Below, one piece after another: positions 1 to 8,867 of a stretch of 64,000 bases of DNA (position 1 is the first letter of the stretch; each line of letters starts with the position of its first letter). This stretch comes from Catellicoccus marimammalium M35/04/3 (GTDB taxonomy: Bacteria; Bacillota; Bacilli; Lactobacillales; Catellicoccaceae). The position numbers and the translations under genes are program-made. The stretch spans positions 186,001-250,000 of the forward strand of contig NZ_AMYT01000017.1 in the NCBI RefSeq assembly GCF_000313915.1. Direction: 5' to 3'. Below the pieces are notes generated by a model, which searched no databases, was not told the DNA's origin, and worked only from the letters and a program-made list of their open reading frames with translations.

Positions 1-496
1 TACTTTTTCCTTCATGACATTGTTGTCGAATATAAGAAGAACTCAATTCATATTGTGGGATAAGTAGCGGCAAAATCCCTTTAGGCACATCCACTTGATT
101 TCTACTCACTCCAATAAATTGGATTTTTTGTTTTAGTTCTTCAATTCGATACCATTGATCTAAGTTAGCAATTTGATCTCCACCGATAATAAAAAAATAT
201 TCATTTTCTGGATACTTTTCTTGTAATTGACAGATGGTATGGTAAGTATAACTTGGTTCTTCTCGCATAACATCAAGATATTCAATCTTCAAATCTGCAT
301 TATGTGCAATAGCTAAAGATAGCATTTCACAGCGATCCTTTACACTGGCCATTTTTTGTCCTATTTTATGCGGTGAAACATAAGCAGGAAGTAAGTATAC
401 TTCATCTAACTGATATTGCTCTTTTGCCTTTTGGGCAATAAATAAATGCATATTGTGAACGGGATTAAAGCTCCCACCTAATAAACCAACTCGCAT
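1..496 (-). CDS. nadD: Nicotinate-nucleotide adenylyltransferase, 3' end cut by window edge
   Basis: NadD adenylylates nicotinate mononucleotide to deamido-NAD in NAD synthesis. The reading frame runs off the left edge after 165 codons. The nucleotidyltransferase signature GGSFNPVH is at residues 7-14, the middle has FIIGGDQ, and SSSYIRQQ near the edge matches the family's ISSTxIR motif. Only a few tens of residues can be missing. The ATG overlaps the yhbY stop codon by one base (TAATG), so translation is probably coupled. It is the last visible gene of the yqeG-yqeH-yhbY-nadD operon, the Bacillus-type order without aroE. Confidence 0.95.
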   Translation of the reverse strand, partial: MRVGLLGGSFNPVHNMHLFIAQKAKEQYQLDEVYLLPAYVSPHKIGQKMASVKDRCEMLSLAIAHNADLKIEYLDVMREEPSYTYHTICQLQEKYPENEYFFIIGGDQIANLDQWYRIEELKQKIQFIGVSRNQVDVPKGILPLLIPQYELSSSYIRQQCHEGKS

Positions 497-804
497 TAAA
501 TACGATTCACCTCGGTTGAATAACGTTGATTTTTTTCTTTTGAACTTGGGCGATAAACAACTAGAATACGGCCAATAATTTGCACAACTTGTGCACCTAA
601 TTCTTCTTCAAAAATTTCTGCTACATCTTCAGCGATTTCATCGGTATTTTGTAGCAAGCTTACTTTAAATAATTCACGTTTTTCCAAAGCATCATCTACT
701 TGTTGTAGTAACTCTGGACTTACACCATTTTTTCCAATTTGAAAAATCGGTTGCATATGGTGCGCTTGGCTTCTTAAATAACGTTTTTGTTTTCCACGTA
801 ACAT
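496..804 (-). CDS. yhbY: YhbY/YqeI family RNA-binding protein (CRM domain)
   Basis: This small cytoplasmic protein of 102 residues consists almost entirely of a CRM (YhbY-type) RNA-binding domain. It has the basic N-terminus KQKRYLRSQAH and the conserved GKNG loop near residue 25. Family members bind the pre-50S ribosome and are thought to assist large-subunit assembly. It lies 20 bp after yqeH, another ribosome assembly factor, and its stop overlaps the nadD start. The length is normal for the family. Confidence 0.93.
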   Translation of the reverse strand: MLRGKQKRYLRSQAHHMQPIFQIGKNGVSPELLQQVDDALEKRELFKVSLLQNTDEIAEDVAEIFEEELGAQVVQIIGRILVVYRPSSKEKNQRYSTEVNRI

Positions 805-824
805 AAATGAATTCCTTTCTATCT

Positions 825-1940
825 TTAAATTAATGCTTTACGACGAATAACTGCTACCCCTTTAGGAGCCCATCCAGCAATTTTACTTCCTTTTGGTACG
901 GTAATCCATCCTAGACCAGAAAAGACGATGTCCATTTTTTCTTTTGCTGTAAATTCAAAACGAACAAGTTCTGGTAAAGGATAATGTTCTAAATCTGTAG
1001 GAGGCTGTAATAGTTCTCCCACATGTTTTTGATAAAATGCATCTGCTTTTTCTAATTTTGTACGATGAATCATTAAATCACGCGCAGTATATACAACAAA
1101 TGAACCTTTATCTCCTTCTAAATAATCAAAACGAGCTAATCCACCTAAAAATAGTGTTTGCCCCGCATTTAATTGATAGGTTTTTGGTTTTAGTTCTTTT
1201 TTAGGTGTAATTGCTTTTAAGTCATTTGGACTTAGATAGTGGGCCATTTGCTCACGATGAATAATTCCTGGAGTATCAATGATATAATGTCCATCATCTA
1301 GAGGAATCTCAATTAAATCTAACGTCGTTCCTGGGAATTGAGAAGTAGTAATCACACTCTCTTCTCCGACTGCTGCTTGAATAATTGCGTTAATTAATGT
1401 TGATTTTCCAACATTCGTAACACCAACAATGTAAACATCACGCCCTTGACGATATTCTTCAATGGTTGATAATAATTCTAATACGTCTTCTTTCTTTTTC
1501 GCACTCGTTAATAACACTTCTTCTGGACGTAGCCCTATTTCATGAGCACGTTCCTTCATCCATTGAATTAAACGACCTTTTTTCAATGATTTAGGTAATA
1601 AATCACGTTTATTTCCTACTAATAATAGTTCATTATCTCCAATGAAACGATGTAATCCTTTAATGATACTACCATTGAAGTCAAAAATATCTACCACATT
1701 AATAATCAAAGCATCTTTTGTACGAATTTCATTTAATAAACGTAAAAAATCATCATCCGTTAAAGAGACATCTTGTATCTCATTATAATGACGTAGACGG
1801 AAACAACGTTGGCAATATAACGCCTTTCCAGATTCTTCTGATTTTTGTAAAGAACTTTTTGGTGTATATCCTAGTCCTTCTTTATCTTCGGTTTGAATCG
1901 GTACCCCACAACCAATACAATGTAATTCTTCTTGTTCCAT
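825..1940 (-). CDS. yqeH: Circularly permuted GTPase YqeH (30S ribosome biogenesis)
   Basis: This GTPase of 371 residues is needed for small-subunit assembly. An N-terminal zinc finger (CxxC at 8-11 and 43-46) is followed by GTPase motifs in permuted order: NKRD at 110-113, SAKK near 147, the P-loop GVTNVGKST at 173-181, then DTPG. A C-terminal domain probably binds RNA or protein. I chose the ATG at 1940 rather than the upstream TTG at 1964, because GGAGG lies about 10 bases before it and the ATG overlaps the yqeG stop (TAATG). That arrangement implies translational coupling. Confidence 0.95.
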   Translation of the reverse strand: MEQEELHCIGCGVPIQTEDKEGLGYTPKSSLQKSEESGKALYCQRCFRLRHYNEIQDVSLTDDDFLRLLNEIRTKDALIINVVDIFDFNGSIIKGLHRFIGDNELLLVGNKRDLLPKSLKKGRLIQWMKERAHEIGLRPEEVLLTSAKKKEDVLELLSTIEEYRQGRDVYIVGVTNVGKSTLINAIIQAAVGEESVITTSQFPGTTLDLIEIPLDDGHYIIDTPGIIHREQMAHYLSPNDLKAITPKKELKPKTYQLNAGQTLFLGGLARFDYLEGDKGSFVVYTARDLMIHRTKLEKADAFYQKHVGELLQPPTDLEHYPLPELVRFEFTAKEKMDIVFSGLGWITVPKGSKIAGWAPKGVAVIRRKALI

Positions 1941-2461
1941 TATAATTGATCCTCCCAGTGCCAAAGGTTTGCGGCTTGTAGTTTTTGTTTTACTTTATTT
2001 TCCATCAAACGATTGAATTTCGTTGCTTTAGAATCCGTATTTACTAGAGGTTGTACTAAAATAGAGCGAACACCTGCTAGACGTGCTGCTTGAATATCAG
2101 TCATTAATTGATCTCCAACCATAACAACCTCTTCTTTATTTAAATGGTAGCGATGAATAGCTTTTAAAATCCCAGTTGGCAATGGTTTTAAAGCACGAGA
2201 AATATAATCAACGCCTAGTTCTTGTGCTACTAATTGAACACGCTCTTTATTATTATTAGAGATAATAATGATTTGGATTCCTTCTGATTGCAAGTAGTGA
2301 ACCCAATCTTTTAATTCCTGTGTAGGTAGTGGCTCTTTCCATGAAACCAAAGTATTATCTAAATCCGTCAAAATGGTTTGGATTCCTTCTTTTTTCCATT
2401 GAGAAGGAGTGATTTTGGTAATAGAACGAATTTGCCACGTTGGTTGAAATGATTTTAACAT
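1940..2461 (-). CDS. yqeG: YqeG family HAD-IIIA phosphatase
   Basis: A HAD-superfamily hydrolase of 173 residues. The three HAD motifs are visible: DLDNTL (nucleophile Asp), ISNNN (Ser/Thr motif II) and GDQLMTD (acidic motif III). The family is annotated as PGP-type phosphatase, but its substrate in Firmicutes is not settled. It is the first gene of the yqeG-yqeH-yhbY-nadD operon. A strong promoter lies just upstream, and the stop overlaps the yqeH start. Confidence 0.92.
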   Translation of the reverse strand: MLKSFQPTWQIRSITKITPSQWKKEGIQTILTDLDNTLVSWKEPLPTQELKDWVHYLQSEGIQIIIISNNNKERVQLVAQELGVDYISRALKPLPTGILKAIHRYHLNKEEVVMVGDQLMTDIQAARLAGVRSILVQPLVNTDSKATKFNRLMENKVKQKLQAANLWHWEDQL

Positions 2462-2499
2462 TTTCTTTCCTTTCTCTGTTTCTTACTCATTACAGAAAA

Positions 2500-2528
2500 A
2501 TTATATTGAATATTTGAACACGGGTCAA
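2500..2528 (-). promoter_or_regulatory. SigA promoter of the yqeG operon
   Basis: On the minus strand TTGACC and TATAAT are separated by 17 bp. The -35 is at 2523-2528 and the -10 at 2500-2505. The transcript start would fall about 30 bases before the yqeG ribosome-binding site AAAGGAAAG. Confidence 0.8.
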
Positions 2529-2561
2529 CGTTTATCTAACGCTTTCCCTTGTAATGATAAG

Positions 2562-2588
2562 AAAAAGGGACTACCAGAGTCCCTTTTG
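2562..2588 (-). terminator. Intrinsic terminator of manA
   Basis: A perfect 10-bp stem (AAAAGGGACT with AGTCCCTTTT) and 5-base loop lie directly after the manA stop. A T-rich run follows on the minus strand. Confidence 0.85.
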
Positions 2589-3551
2589 TTACGCTCTTTT
2601 TTGACTATTATTTGCTAAAACAGCAGTAAACTTACCTTCCCATTGTGTATCGGTTACATCGTAAGGTAACAAGAAGTGATCTCCTTTTTGTAGCTCATAA
2701 GATGTACCATCAACGATTAAACGACCAGCTCCATCAATAATACTTACTAAAGTATAAGGAGCTTTTTGTTGCCAATGGAAAATACCATCGATATCCCAAC
2801 GATAAACAGAGAAGTAATGCTCTTCTGCTAGTGTTGTTACTACTCCACCTTTTGTATGCTCTTCTACTTTTTTACATACTGGATATTCACAAGGAACAGT
2901 AATTACATCTAATGCTTGTTTTAAATGTAATTCACGTAAGTTTCCTGCATCATCTTTACGATCATAATCATAAACACGATAAGTCGTATCACTACTTTGT
3001 TGAATTTCTAAAATCATAATTCCTTCCCCAATTGCATGAACCATTCCACTTGGTACATAGAAGAAATCTCCTTTTTGAACAGGAACTTCATGTAATAATT
3101 CAGACCATTTTCCTTCTTCAATCCATGTTTTTAATTCTTCTTTTGTTTTTGCATTATGACCATAAACAATTTTAGCATTTGGTTGACAATCTAGTACATA
3201 CCAGCACTCTGTTTTTCCAAGTTCTCCTTCAAATTCTTGAGCATATTCATCTCCTGGGTGAACTTGTACAGATAAATCTGCTTTTGCATCTAATACTTTT
3301 ACTAATAGTGGGAAGTTTTGTCCTTTTTCTTTTTCACCAAAAAATTCTGGATGATTGGCATAAAGATGAGCTAAAGACTCTCCTTTCCATTCTCCATTTT
3401 TAATAGTCGCTTCTCCATTCTTATGACCACTGATGGCCCAACATTCTCCTGTTTTATCACTTGGGATTTCATATCCAAACTCTTCATGTAGACGATTTCC
3501 GCCCCAAATACGTTCTTGGAATACTGGGTTTAAAAATAATACTTCTTTCAT
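2589..3551 (-). CDS. manA: Class I mannose-6-phosphate isomerase
   Basis: This zinc enzyme interconverts mannose-6-phosphate and fructose-6-phosphate. The 320-residue length is typical of the short Firmicutes form. Visible motifs are QVHPGDE (zinc-binding QxHP), GKTECWYVLD, and PSGMVHAIG with a metal-ligand His. The ATG at 3551 is preferred to the longer frame starting at 3590, because AAAGGAG lies 6 bases upstream and MKEVLFLNPVF is the usual family N-terminus. It appears monocistronic with its own terminator. Confidence 0.95.
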   Translation of the reverse strand: MKEVLFLNPVFQERIWGGNRLHEEFGYEIPSDKTGECWAISGHKNGEATIKNGEWKGESLAHLYANHPEFFGEKEKGQNFPLLVKVLDAKADLSVQVHPGDEYAQEFEGELGKTECWYVLDCQPNAKIVYGHNAKTKEELKTWIEEGKWSELLHEVPVQKGDFFYVPSGMVHAIGEGIMILEIQQSSDTTYRVYDYDRKDDAGNLRELHLKQALDVITVPCEYPVCKKVEEHTKGGVVTTLAEEHYFSVYRWDIDGIFHWQQKAPYTLVSIIDGAGRLIVDGTSYELQKGDHFLLPYDVTDTQWEGKFTAVLANNSQKRA

Positions 3552-3633
3552 TATTTTCTCCTTTAACTCTACTTTGATAGTCTTCTTCATATTTTGTTCC
3601 TTCTATTATATCATGATTTATTACATAAAAAAC

Positions 3634-3662
3634 AAAAAGAAGAAAGTAAAATACTTTCTTCT
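3634..3662 (-). terminator. Intrinsic terminator after the serine hydrolase gene
   Basis: A perfect 11-bp stem (AGAAGAAAGTA with TACTTTCTTCT) and AAA loop overlap the stop codon of the upstream gene. CTTTTTGTTTTTT follows on the minus strand. Confidence 0.85.
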
Positions 3663-4641
3663 ATAGATTTTCTTCCATAATATACTTTTGAATAAGTGAA
3701 TCACGATAAGTTAAATAAGTTGCATTATCATCTCCGTGATCAAAACGTTGACTCAAAAAGATAAATGCTTTTTGTTTTTCTTGATTCCAACAAAGATACA
3801 TCCCTGTATATCCTGTATGTGATAAGGTTAATGTTTCAGCTTCTTCTTCCACGACCCATCCTAAGCTTCGAGTTCTGCCTTTAGCCTCTTTAGTCCAAAC
3901 TTGTTGTAAATAAGTTTGGACAAATGAGTTGATAGGTAATGACAAATATTCTTCTATCAAGACGCATAAATCATCTAAAGTAGAAAATAAGCCTGCGCTT
4001 CCACAACGCTCTTGTAAAATTCTTGCCTTTGGATCATGAACTTCTCCTCTTCTACGTATCCCTTTCTCTCTCCAGTCTGTAGGAATACATTGTTGGGCCA
4101 TAGGATGAAATGTTGTATTTTGCAAGGATTTCTTATTTAATATCTCCTCTTTAATCACTTGCTGAACGGGTTTATAATAAATTTGTTCAATAATCATCCC
4201 TAAATAAATAAAATTAATATCTGAATATTGAACTTCTTTTCCTAATAAGTTTCCTGGATTCATTTCTTCATATAACGCTTTTTCCAACTGGTCGGCGGGT
4301 AATTGATTGCGATTAGGGATATAGCCAACAAAATTGCTCGTATGTGTTAATAAATGAATAATTTCCAAGTCCTGATTTTTAATCGGTAAATAAGTACTTA
4401 CTTTATCGGTTAGAGCAATTCTTTTTTCTTTTAACAATTGTAAAATAATAGGTGTTGTCCCTAAAACTTTTGTTAAAGAAGCAATATCAAATTGAAGATT
4501 ACAAGGTGACGTTATTGGATAAATACCTTCAGAATTCACCCATTCTTTTTTCCATTGTTGATGAGAGAAATAAGCAACTTGCGCATAAGAAATGACTTCT
4601 TTTTGACACATTTCTATGATTTGCTGTTCTGTATCTCTCAT
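3661..4641 (-). CDS. Beta-lactamase-family (class C-like) serine hydrolase
   Basis: A 326-residue protein of the beta-lactamase/PBP4* superfamily. Catalytic motifs are SLTK (SxxK), YSD (YxN-like) and HTG (KTG-like). No signal peptide is seen, so it is probably cytoplasmic and more likely an esterase or peptidase than a true beta-lactamase. I chose the ATG at 4641 because it forms an ATGA overlap with the stop of the upstream VOC gene, which implies coupled translation. The alternative TTG at 4668 lies inside that gene. The substrate is unknown. Confidence 0.85.
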   Translation of the reverse strand: MRDTEQQIIEMCQKEVISYAQVAYFSHQQWKKEWVNSEGIYPITSPCNLQFDIASLTKVLGTTPIILQLLKEKRIALTDKVSTYLPIKNQDLEIIHLLTHTSNFVGYIPNRNQLPADQLEKALYEEMNPGNLLGKEVQYSDINFIYLGMIIEQIYYKPVQQVIKEEILNKKSLQNTTFHPMAQQCIPTDWREKGIRRRGEVHDPKARILQERCGSAGLFSTLDDLCVLIEEYLSLPINSFVQTYLQQVWTKEAKGRTRSLGWVVEEEAETLTLSHTGYTGMYLCWNQEKQKAFIFLSQRFDHGDDNATYLTYRDSLIQKYIMEENL

Positions 4642-5387
4642 TCTTCTAACTCTTTGGCTTGAATCCAATAAGAAATACCATTGTCATCTAAAAATTGAAC
4701 AATACGTTTCCCTCTATTGTAGTAACAATTCCATCCACGTTCTTGTAAGTTTTCATATAAGTCATCTACTGCTTTCATTGAAGGAACTTCTAATGCAATA
4801 AAATCGATTCGATTTTCATGATATTCTGGATGACTTTCTTTTTCTAAAGCAATCAGTGGTTGACAACCTACTCCATAGACTAAATAAGCATTATCTTCTT
4901 CTTCTACCGTTAAATGCAAACAGTCATGATAGAAAGATAGCGTTTGTTTTAAGTGTGGCACACGTAAATGAATGTGTTCTAAATGAATACGATGATATTC
5001 AATTTCGAAAGGTAAACAAATTTCAATTTGATTTCCATCTGGATCGTTCGTAATAAAACAACGACCTGCACAATAAGCATGGAAATCAGAGCACTCGTAT
5101 CCATGATTTTTTAACGTTTCATAAAGAGATAAAAATTGTTCTTCTGTTGGAACACTAAAACTAATATGATTTAATGCACGCTTTTCATTCACAATTGGCT
5201 GTTCCAATTCTTCCTCTTCCACTAACATAAATAAAATCGCTTGGTCTTTTTTATTTCCTAAATATACTAAATCATTTTCAAAGCTTAATGCATCTAAATG
5301 TAATTCTTCTGTATAGAAAGTTAACATTTCTTCAAAGTTGCATGTTGCAATTGAAATATAATTTAAACTTAAAACAGACTGATTCAT
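4638..5387 (-). CDS. Two-domain VOC (glyoxalase/extradiol dioxygenase-like) protein
   Basis: This 249-residue protein has two vicinal-oxygen-chelate domains (about 1-125 and 130-249). Its layout resembles CatE-type ring-cleaving dioxygenases. The N-domain keeps LNHISFSV and QIEICLP, which supply a His and a Glu, but its first strand has Tyr (LNYISI) where a metal His is common. The C-domain keeps HIHLRV but has IDFIALEV and YWIQAKE where the second His and the Glu are expected. The metal site is therefore incomplete and dioxygenase activity is doubtful. The ATG follows GGAGATATT. It is co-transcribed with the serine hydrolase. Confidence 0.8.
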   Translation of the reverse strand: MNQSVLSLNYISIATCNFEEMLTFYTEELHLDALSFENDLVYLGNKKDQAILFMLVEEEELEQPIVNEKRALNHISFSVPTEEQFLSLYETLKNHGYECSDFHAYCAGRCFITNDPDGNQIEICLPFEIEYHRIHLEHIHLRVPHLKQTLSFYHDCLHLTVEEEDNAYLVYGVGCQPLIALEKESHPEYHENRIDFIALEVPSMKAVDDLYENLQERGWNCYYNRGKRIVQFLDDNGISYWIQAKELEE

Positions 5388-5534
5388 AATATCTCCTTTC
5401 TCCCATAATTATCTAATCTTATTCTAGCAATACTACTATCTAAAATAAAGCGATAGCCCTTATCTCTCCTAAATTATCTTCTTAGCTTAAAATATGAATA
5501 ATTTATTTTTTCAAAAAAATTAAATATTTTTTTG

Positions 5535-5543
5535 TGATAGAAT
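5535..5543 (+). promoter_or_regulatory. Extended -10 of pepC
   Basis: TGATAGAAT (TG-N-TAGAAT) lies about 60 bases upstream of the pepC ATG in a very AT-rich stretch. No good -35 is apparent, which is compatible with an extended -10 promoter. The rest of the gap at 5388-5603 holds no other clear element. Confidence 0.5.
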
Positions 5544-5603
5544 ACACTTTTTCTGGAAAATTAAATCAAAAAGGCGTACTATGAAAATGAGGAGGGATTC
5601 ATC

Positions 5604-6929
5604 ATGGATGAAAAATTATTGATGGAACAAATCAAAACTTATCAAACAAAATGGAACAAAGACACTCGTGACCAATGGTTACAAAATGCAATTGCTAATG
5701 TCGGTCTGAATGAAGCATGTGAGCAGAAAAAGAAAGCTTCTGACACATTAAATCCTTCATTCTCTTGTGAACTAGAAACAGGAAAGGTTTGTGCACAAAA
5801 AGATAGCGGACGTTGTTGGTTATTTGCCACATTAAATACCATCCGCTACGCTTTTACGAAGAAATACAATTGTAAAGATTTCCAATTTTCTCAAAATTAT
5901 TTATCTTTTTGGGATCGTATCGAAAAATCTAATGCTTTCTTTGAACACTTTATTGCACAAATTGATTTAGATTTAGATAGTCGTGAACTAACCTCACTTT
6001 TACAAATGGGAAATGGGGATGGCGGTCAATTTGATAATGCTGTCGCATTAATTCAAAAATATGGCCTAGTTCCTCAAGCAGCAATGCACGAAACTGCAGT
6101 GAGTGACCATACAGATGATTTCGATCGTCTTTTAAACTTAAAATTACGTAAGGATGCTTTACAATTAAAAGAAGATTGGGAACAAAACAAAGATGTATCT
6201 CATTTACGTCAATTAAAAGAAGAATTTATGGCTGATGTTTATCGTCTATGTACCTTATGTTTTGGTGAACCAGTAGAAACTTTTGATTTTGAATATCGTG
6301 ACGAAGATAAAAACTTCCATCGCGATTTACAACTTACTCCTCAAGCTTTTTATGAACAATATGTTCACCCTATTTTTGCTATTGAAGATTATGTTGTACT
6401 TTGCAACGCACCTGATCACAAATATCATCAAACTTATTCTTTACCAGAAGAAGATAATATTATTGGCGGTCGTCCAGTTCGTTTCTTAAATGTCGAACTA
6501 GATACTTTAAAACATCTAACGATTCAACAATTATTAGATGGTCGTACCGCTTGGTTTGGTTGTGATGTATTAGAACAAATGGATCGTAAAAATGGTTGGC
6601 TAGCCAAAGATCTTTATAATTATCAAGCACTATTTGACGGAGACCTATCTTTCAATAAAGCAGACCGTCTACGTTATCGCCAAGCAGCTTGCTCTCATGC
6701 AATGACATTTACTGGTGTTAACTTGATTGATGGCACACCAAATCGTTGGAAAGTAGAAAATAGTTGGGGCGAAAAAATTGGTCATGAAGGATACTTTGTT
6801 ATGGATGATGCTTGGTTCGATGACTATGTCTATGAAGTAGTCATTCACAAAGATTATCTAACAGATGAATTAAAGGCAGACTTAGAAAAAGAACCTATTC
6901 GTCTTCCTTTATGGGATTCTTTAGCTTAG
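5604..6929 (+). CDS. pepC: Aminopeptidase C (bleomycin hydrolase family, C1B)
   Basis: A cytoplasmic thiol aminopeptidase of 441 residues, the usual length for lactic acid bacteria. It cleaves N-terminal residues from peptides. The papain-like catalytic residues are all present: Cys71 in SGRCWLFA, His in CSHAMTFTGV near 360, and Asn in VENSWG near 381. The C-terminus ends in the family's characteristic short tail, which in homologues lies in the active-site cleft. It starts at an ATG preceded by GAGGAGG. It is monocistronic and shares a terminator with the convergent ffh. Confidence 0.97.
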   Translation: MDEKLLMEQIKTYQTKWNKDTRDQWLQNAIANVGLNEACEQKKKASDTLNPSFSCELETGKVCAQKDSGRCWLFATLNTIRYAFTKKYNCKDFQFSQNYLSFWDRIEKSNAFFEHFIAQIDLDLDSRELTSLLQMGNGDGGQFDNAVALIQKYGLVPQAAMHETAVSDHTDDFDRLLNLKLRKDALQLKEDWEQNKDVSHLRQLKEEFMADVYRLCTLCFGEPVETFDFEYRDEDKNFHRDLQLTPQAFYEQYVHPIFAIEDYVVLCNAPDHKYHQTYSLPEEDNIIGGRPVRFLNVELDTLKHLTIQQLLDGRTAWFGCDVLEQMDRKNGWLAKDLYNYQALFDGDLSFNKADRLRYRQAACSHAMTFTGVNLIDGTPNRWKVENSWGEKIGHEGYFVMDDAWFDDYVYEVVIHKDYLTDELKADLEKEPIRLPLWDSLA

Positions 6930-6948
6930 TCTTTAATTATAATAGATA

Positions 6949-6980
6949 AAAAAGAGGAGCTACTTGCTCCTCTTTTTATT
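6949..6980. terminator. Bidirectional terminator between pepC and ffh
   Basis: A 12-bp perfect stem (AAAAAGAGGAGC with GCTCCTCTTTTT) has a 5-base loop, with T-runs on both strands. The ffh stop codon lies at the edge of the stem. Confidence 0.9.
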
Positions 6981-8412
6981 TTTTCTTTTTACGTTTCTTT
7001 TTATTTTTTTGCAGTTTTTTGTTCATTTTTTTCATTTCACGGCTCATTACTGCTTTACCAATTTTTCCTTTGACTCCTTGACCAAACATAGATTCAAATT
7101 CTTTTGGCATATTCCCTTTTGTCATGTCACTCATCATTTTACGTGATTGTTTAAATTGTTTAATCATACGATTAACTTCAATTTCACTATTTCCTGAACC
7201 ACGAGCAATACGACGACGACGACTTGGATTTAATAGATCTGGATTTTGGCGTTCTTCTTCTGTCATAGATAAAATCATCGCACGTTTACGAGCAATTTCT
7301 TTATGGTCAATTTCAATGTTATTCATTCCTGGAATTTGACTCATTCCTGGAATCATTTTAATTAAATCTTCTAAAGGTCCCATATTCATCATTTGATCTA
7401 ATTGTTCAATAAAATCATTGAAATCAAACGTATTAGCACGCATTTTTTCTGTTACTTCTAGTGCTTTTTTCTCATCGAATTCTTTACTTGCTTTATCAAT
7501 TAAAGTTAGTAAATCACCCATTCCTAAAATACGACTAGACATGCGGTCTGGGTGGAAGACTTCAATCGCATTCATTTTTTCTCCGGTACCAACAAATTTG
7601 ATTGGTTTTCCAGTTACTGCACGAATAGAAAGAGCAGCCCCGCCTCGAGTATCCCCGTCTAATTTTGTTAAAACAACTCCGGTAATATCTAGCTGCTCAT
7701 TGAAACTTTCTGCGACATTTACTGCATCTTGACCAGACATCGCATCGACCGTTAATAGAATTTCATCAGGTTGCGCTAATTCTTTAATTTCTTTTAACTC
7801 TGTCATTAGTGCTTCATCGATATGTAAACGACCGGCCGTATCGATAATCACATAATCATTTTTCTTTTCATGCGCTAGTTCTAATCCTTGGCGTACAATT
7901 TCTACCGGACTAACTTCTGTACCCAATTCAAAAACAGGTACATCAATCATTTCTCCTACCGTTTTTAATTGGTCAATCGCCGCTGGACGATAAACGTCTC
8001 CTGCAATTAATAATGGACGCGCCTTTTGATTTTGTTTTAAATCATTCGCCAATTTTCCAGCAAAAGTCGTTTTCCCAGCCCCTTGTAAACCAACCATCAT
8101 AATAATCGTTGGAATTTTAGGCGATTTATTTAAAGGAACTGTTTCTTCCCCTAATACTTTTGTTAATTCTTCATCGACAATTTTTACAATTTGTTGAGAA
8201 GGAGATAAACTTTCTAAAACTTCGCTTCCAACAGCTCGTTCAGAAACTGTTTTTGTAAAATCTTTAACTACTTTGTAACTTACGTCAGCATCTAATAACG
8301 CCATACGAATTTCACGCATCATTTCTTTTACATCTGATTGTGAAATTTTCCCTTTACGTTTTAATTTTGACATTGCTTGTTGTAAGCGTTCTGTTAAACT
8401 TTCAAAAGCCAT
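6976..8412 (-). CDS. ffh: Signal recognition particle protein Ffh (SRP54)
   Basis: A 478-residue SRP GTPase that delivers nascent membrane and secreted proteins to FtsY. It has an N-domain (1-85) and a G-domain with GLQGAGKT at 108-115, DTAGRL and TKLDGDTRGG. The methionine-rich M-domain (MNMGPLEDLIKMIPGM onward) binds SRP RNA and signal peptides. The C-terminus is an unusually lysine-dense tail whose last ten or so residues are nearly all Lys or Arg. It follows ylxM by 8 bp, the standard ylxM-ffh operon. Confidence 0.98.
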   Translation of the reverse strand: MAFESLTERLQQAMSKLKRKGKISQSDVKEMMREIRMALLDADVSYKVVKDFTKTVSERAVGSEVLESLSPSQQIVKIVDEELTKVLGEETVPLNKSPKIPTIIMMVGLQGAGKTTFAGKLANDLKQNQKARPLLIAGDVYRPAAIDQLKTVGEMIDVPVFELGTEVSPVEIVRQGLELAHEKKNDYVIIDTAGRLHIDEALMTELKEIKELAQPDEILLTVDAMSGQDAVNVAESFNEQLDITGVVLTKLDGDTRGGAALSIRAVTGKPIKFVGTGEKMNAIEVFHPDRMSSRILGMGDLLTLIDKASKEFDEKKALEVTEKMRANTFDFNDFIEQLDQMMNMGPLEDLIKMIPGMSQIPGMNNIEIDHKEIARKRAMILSMTEEERQNPDLLNPSRRRRIARGSGNSEIEVNRMIKQFKQSRKMMSDMTKGNMPKEFESMFGQGVKGKIGKAVMSREMKKMNKKLQKNKKKRKKKK

Positions 8413-8420
8413 TTTTTCAC

Positions 8421-8762
8421 CTATTCCTCATCAATTTTTTTTAATTGGTCAATTTGTGTTAAAAGTTCTTCTTTTGTGTAGCAATCTTCTTTTAACATTT
8501 GCTCCATTTGATCAAGAATTTCACTACGCATAATATAGTCAGATAAAATATGAAGCTTGCGCTCATAATTTTCTAAAATCGTTTCTGTACGTCGAATATT
8601 ATCATAAACTGCTTGTCGACTAACTCCATATTCCTCTGCAATTTCCCCTAATGAGAAATCATCTGCATAGTATAATTCCATATAATTCATTTGCTTATCG
8701 GTTAATAATGTCGCATAACACTCAAAAAGAGCATTCATGCGATTTGTTTTTTCTATTTCCAT
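8421..8762 (-). CDS. ylxM: YlxM/UPF0122 helix-turn-helix protein, SRP-associated
   Basis: A 113-residue sigma-70 region 4-like helix-turn-helix protein; the visible segment [15 protein letters not shown] is the recognition helix. The family is always next to ffh. In streptococci it has been reported to modulate SRP function rather than act as a classical transcription factor. It is the first gene of the ylxM-ffh operon and diverges from phoP across a 105-bp gap. Confidence 0.93.
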   Translation of the reverse strand: MEIEKTNRMNALFECYATLLTDKQMNYMELYYADDFSLGEIAEEYGVSRQAVYDNIRRTETILENYERKLHILSDYIMRSEILDQMEQMLKEDCYTKEELLTQIDQLKKIDEE

Positions 8763-8826
8763 GATTCCTCACCTAACACCGAGCATTTTATCACCTTTCA
8801 CTTTACCACAGAATCTTCTTTTCGTA

Positions 8827-8832
8827 TATAAT
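8827..8832 (+). promoter_or_regulatory. Probable -10 of phoP-phoR
   Basis: TATAAT lies about 35 bases before the phoP ATG. The -35 region is poor, which suggests an activator-dependent or autoregulated promoter. That reading is inference. Confidence 0.45.
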
Positions 8833-8867
8833 AGGTTGTAAGAACTGACTAGAGAAAGGAAAACTTT

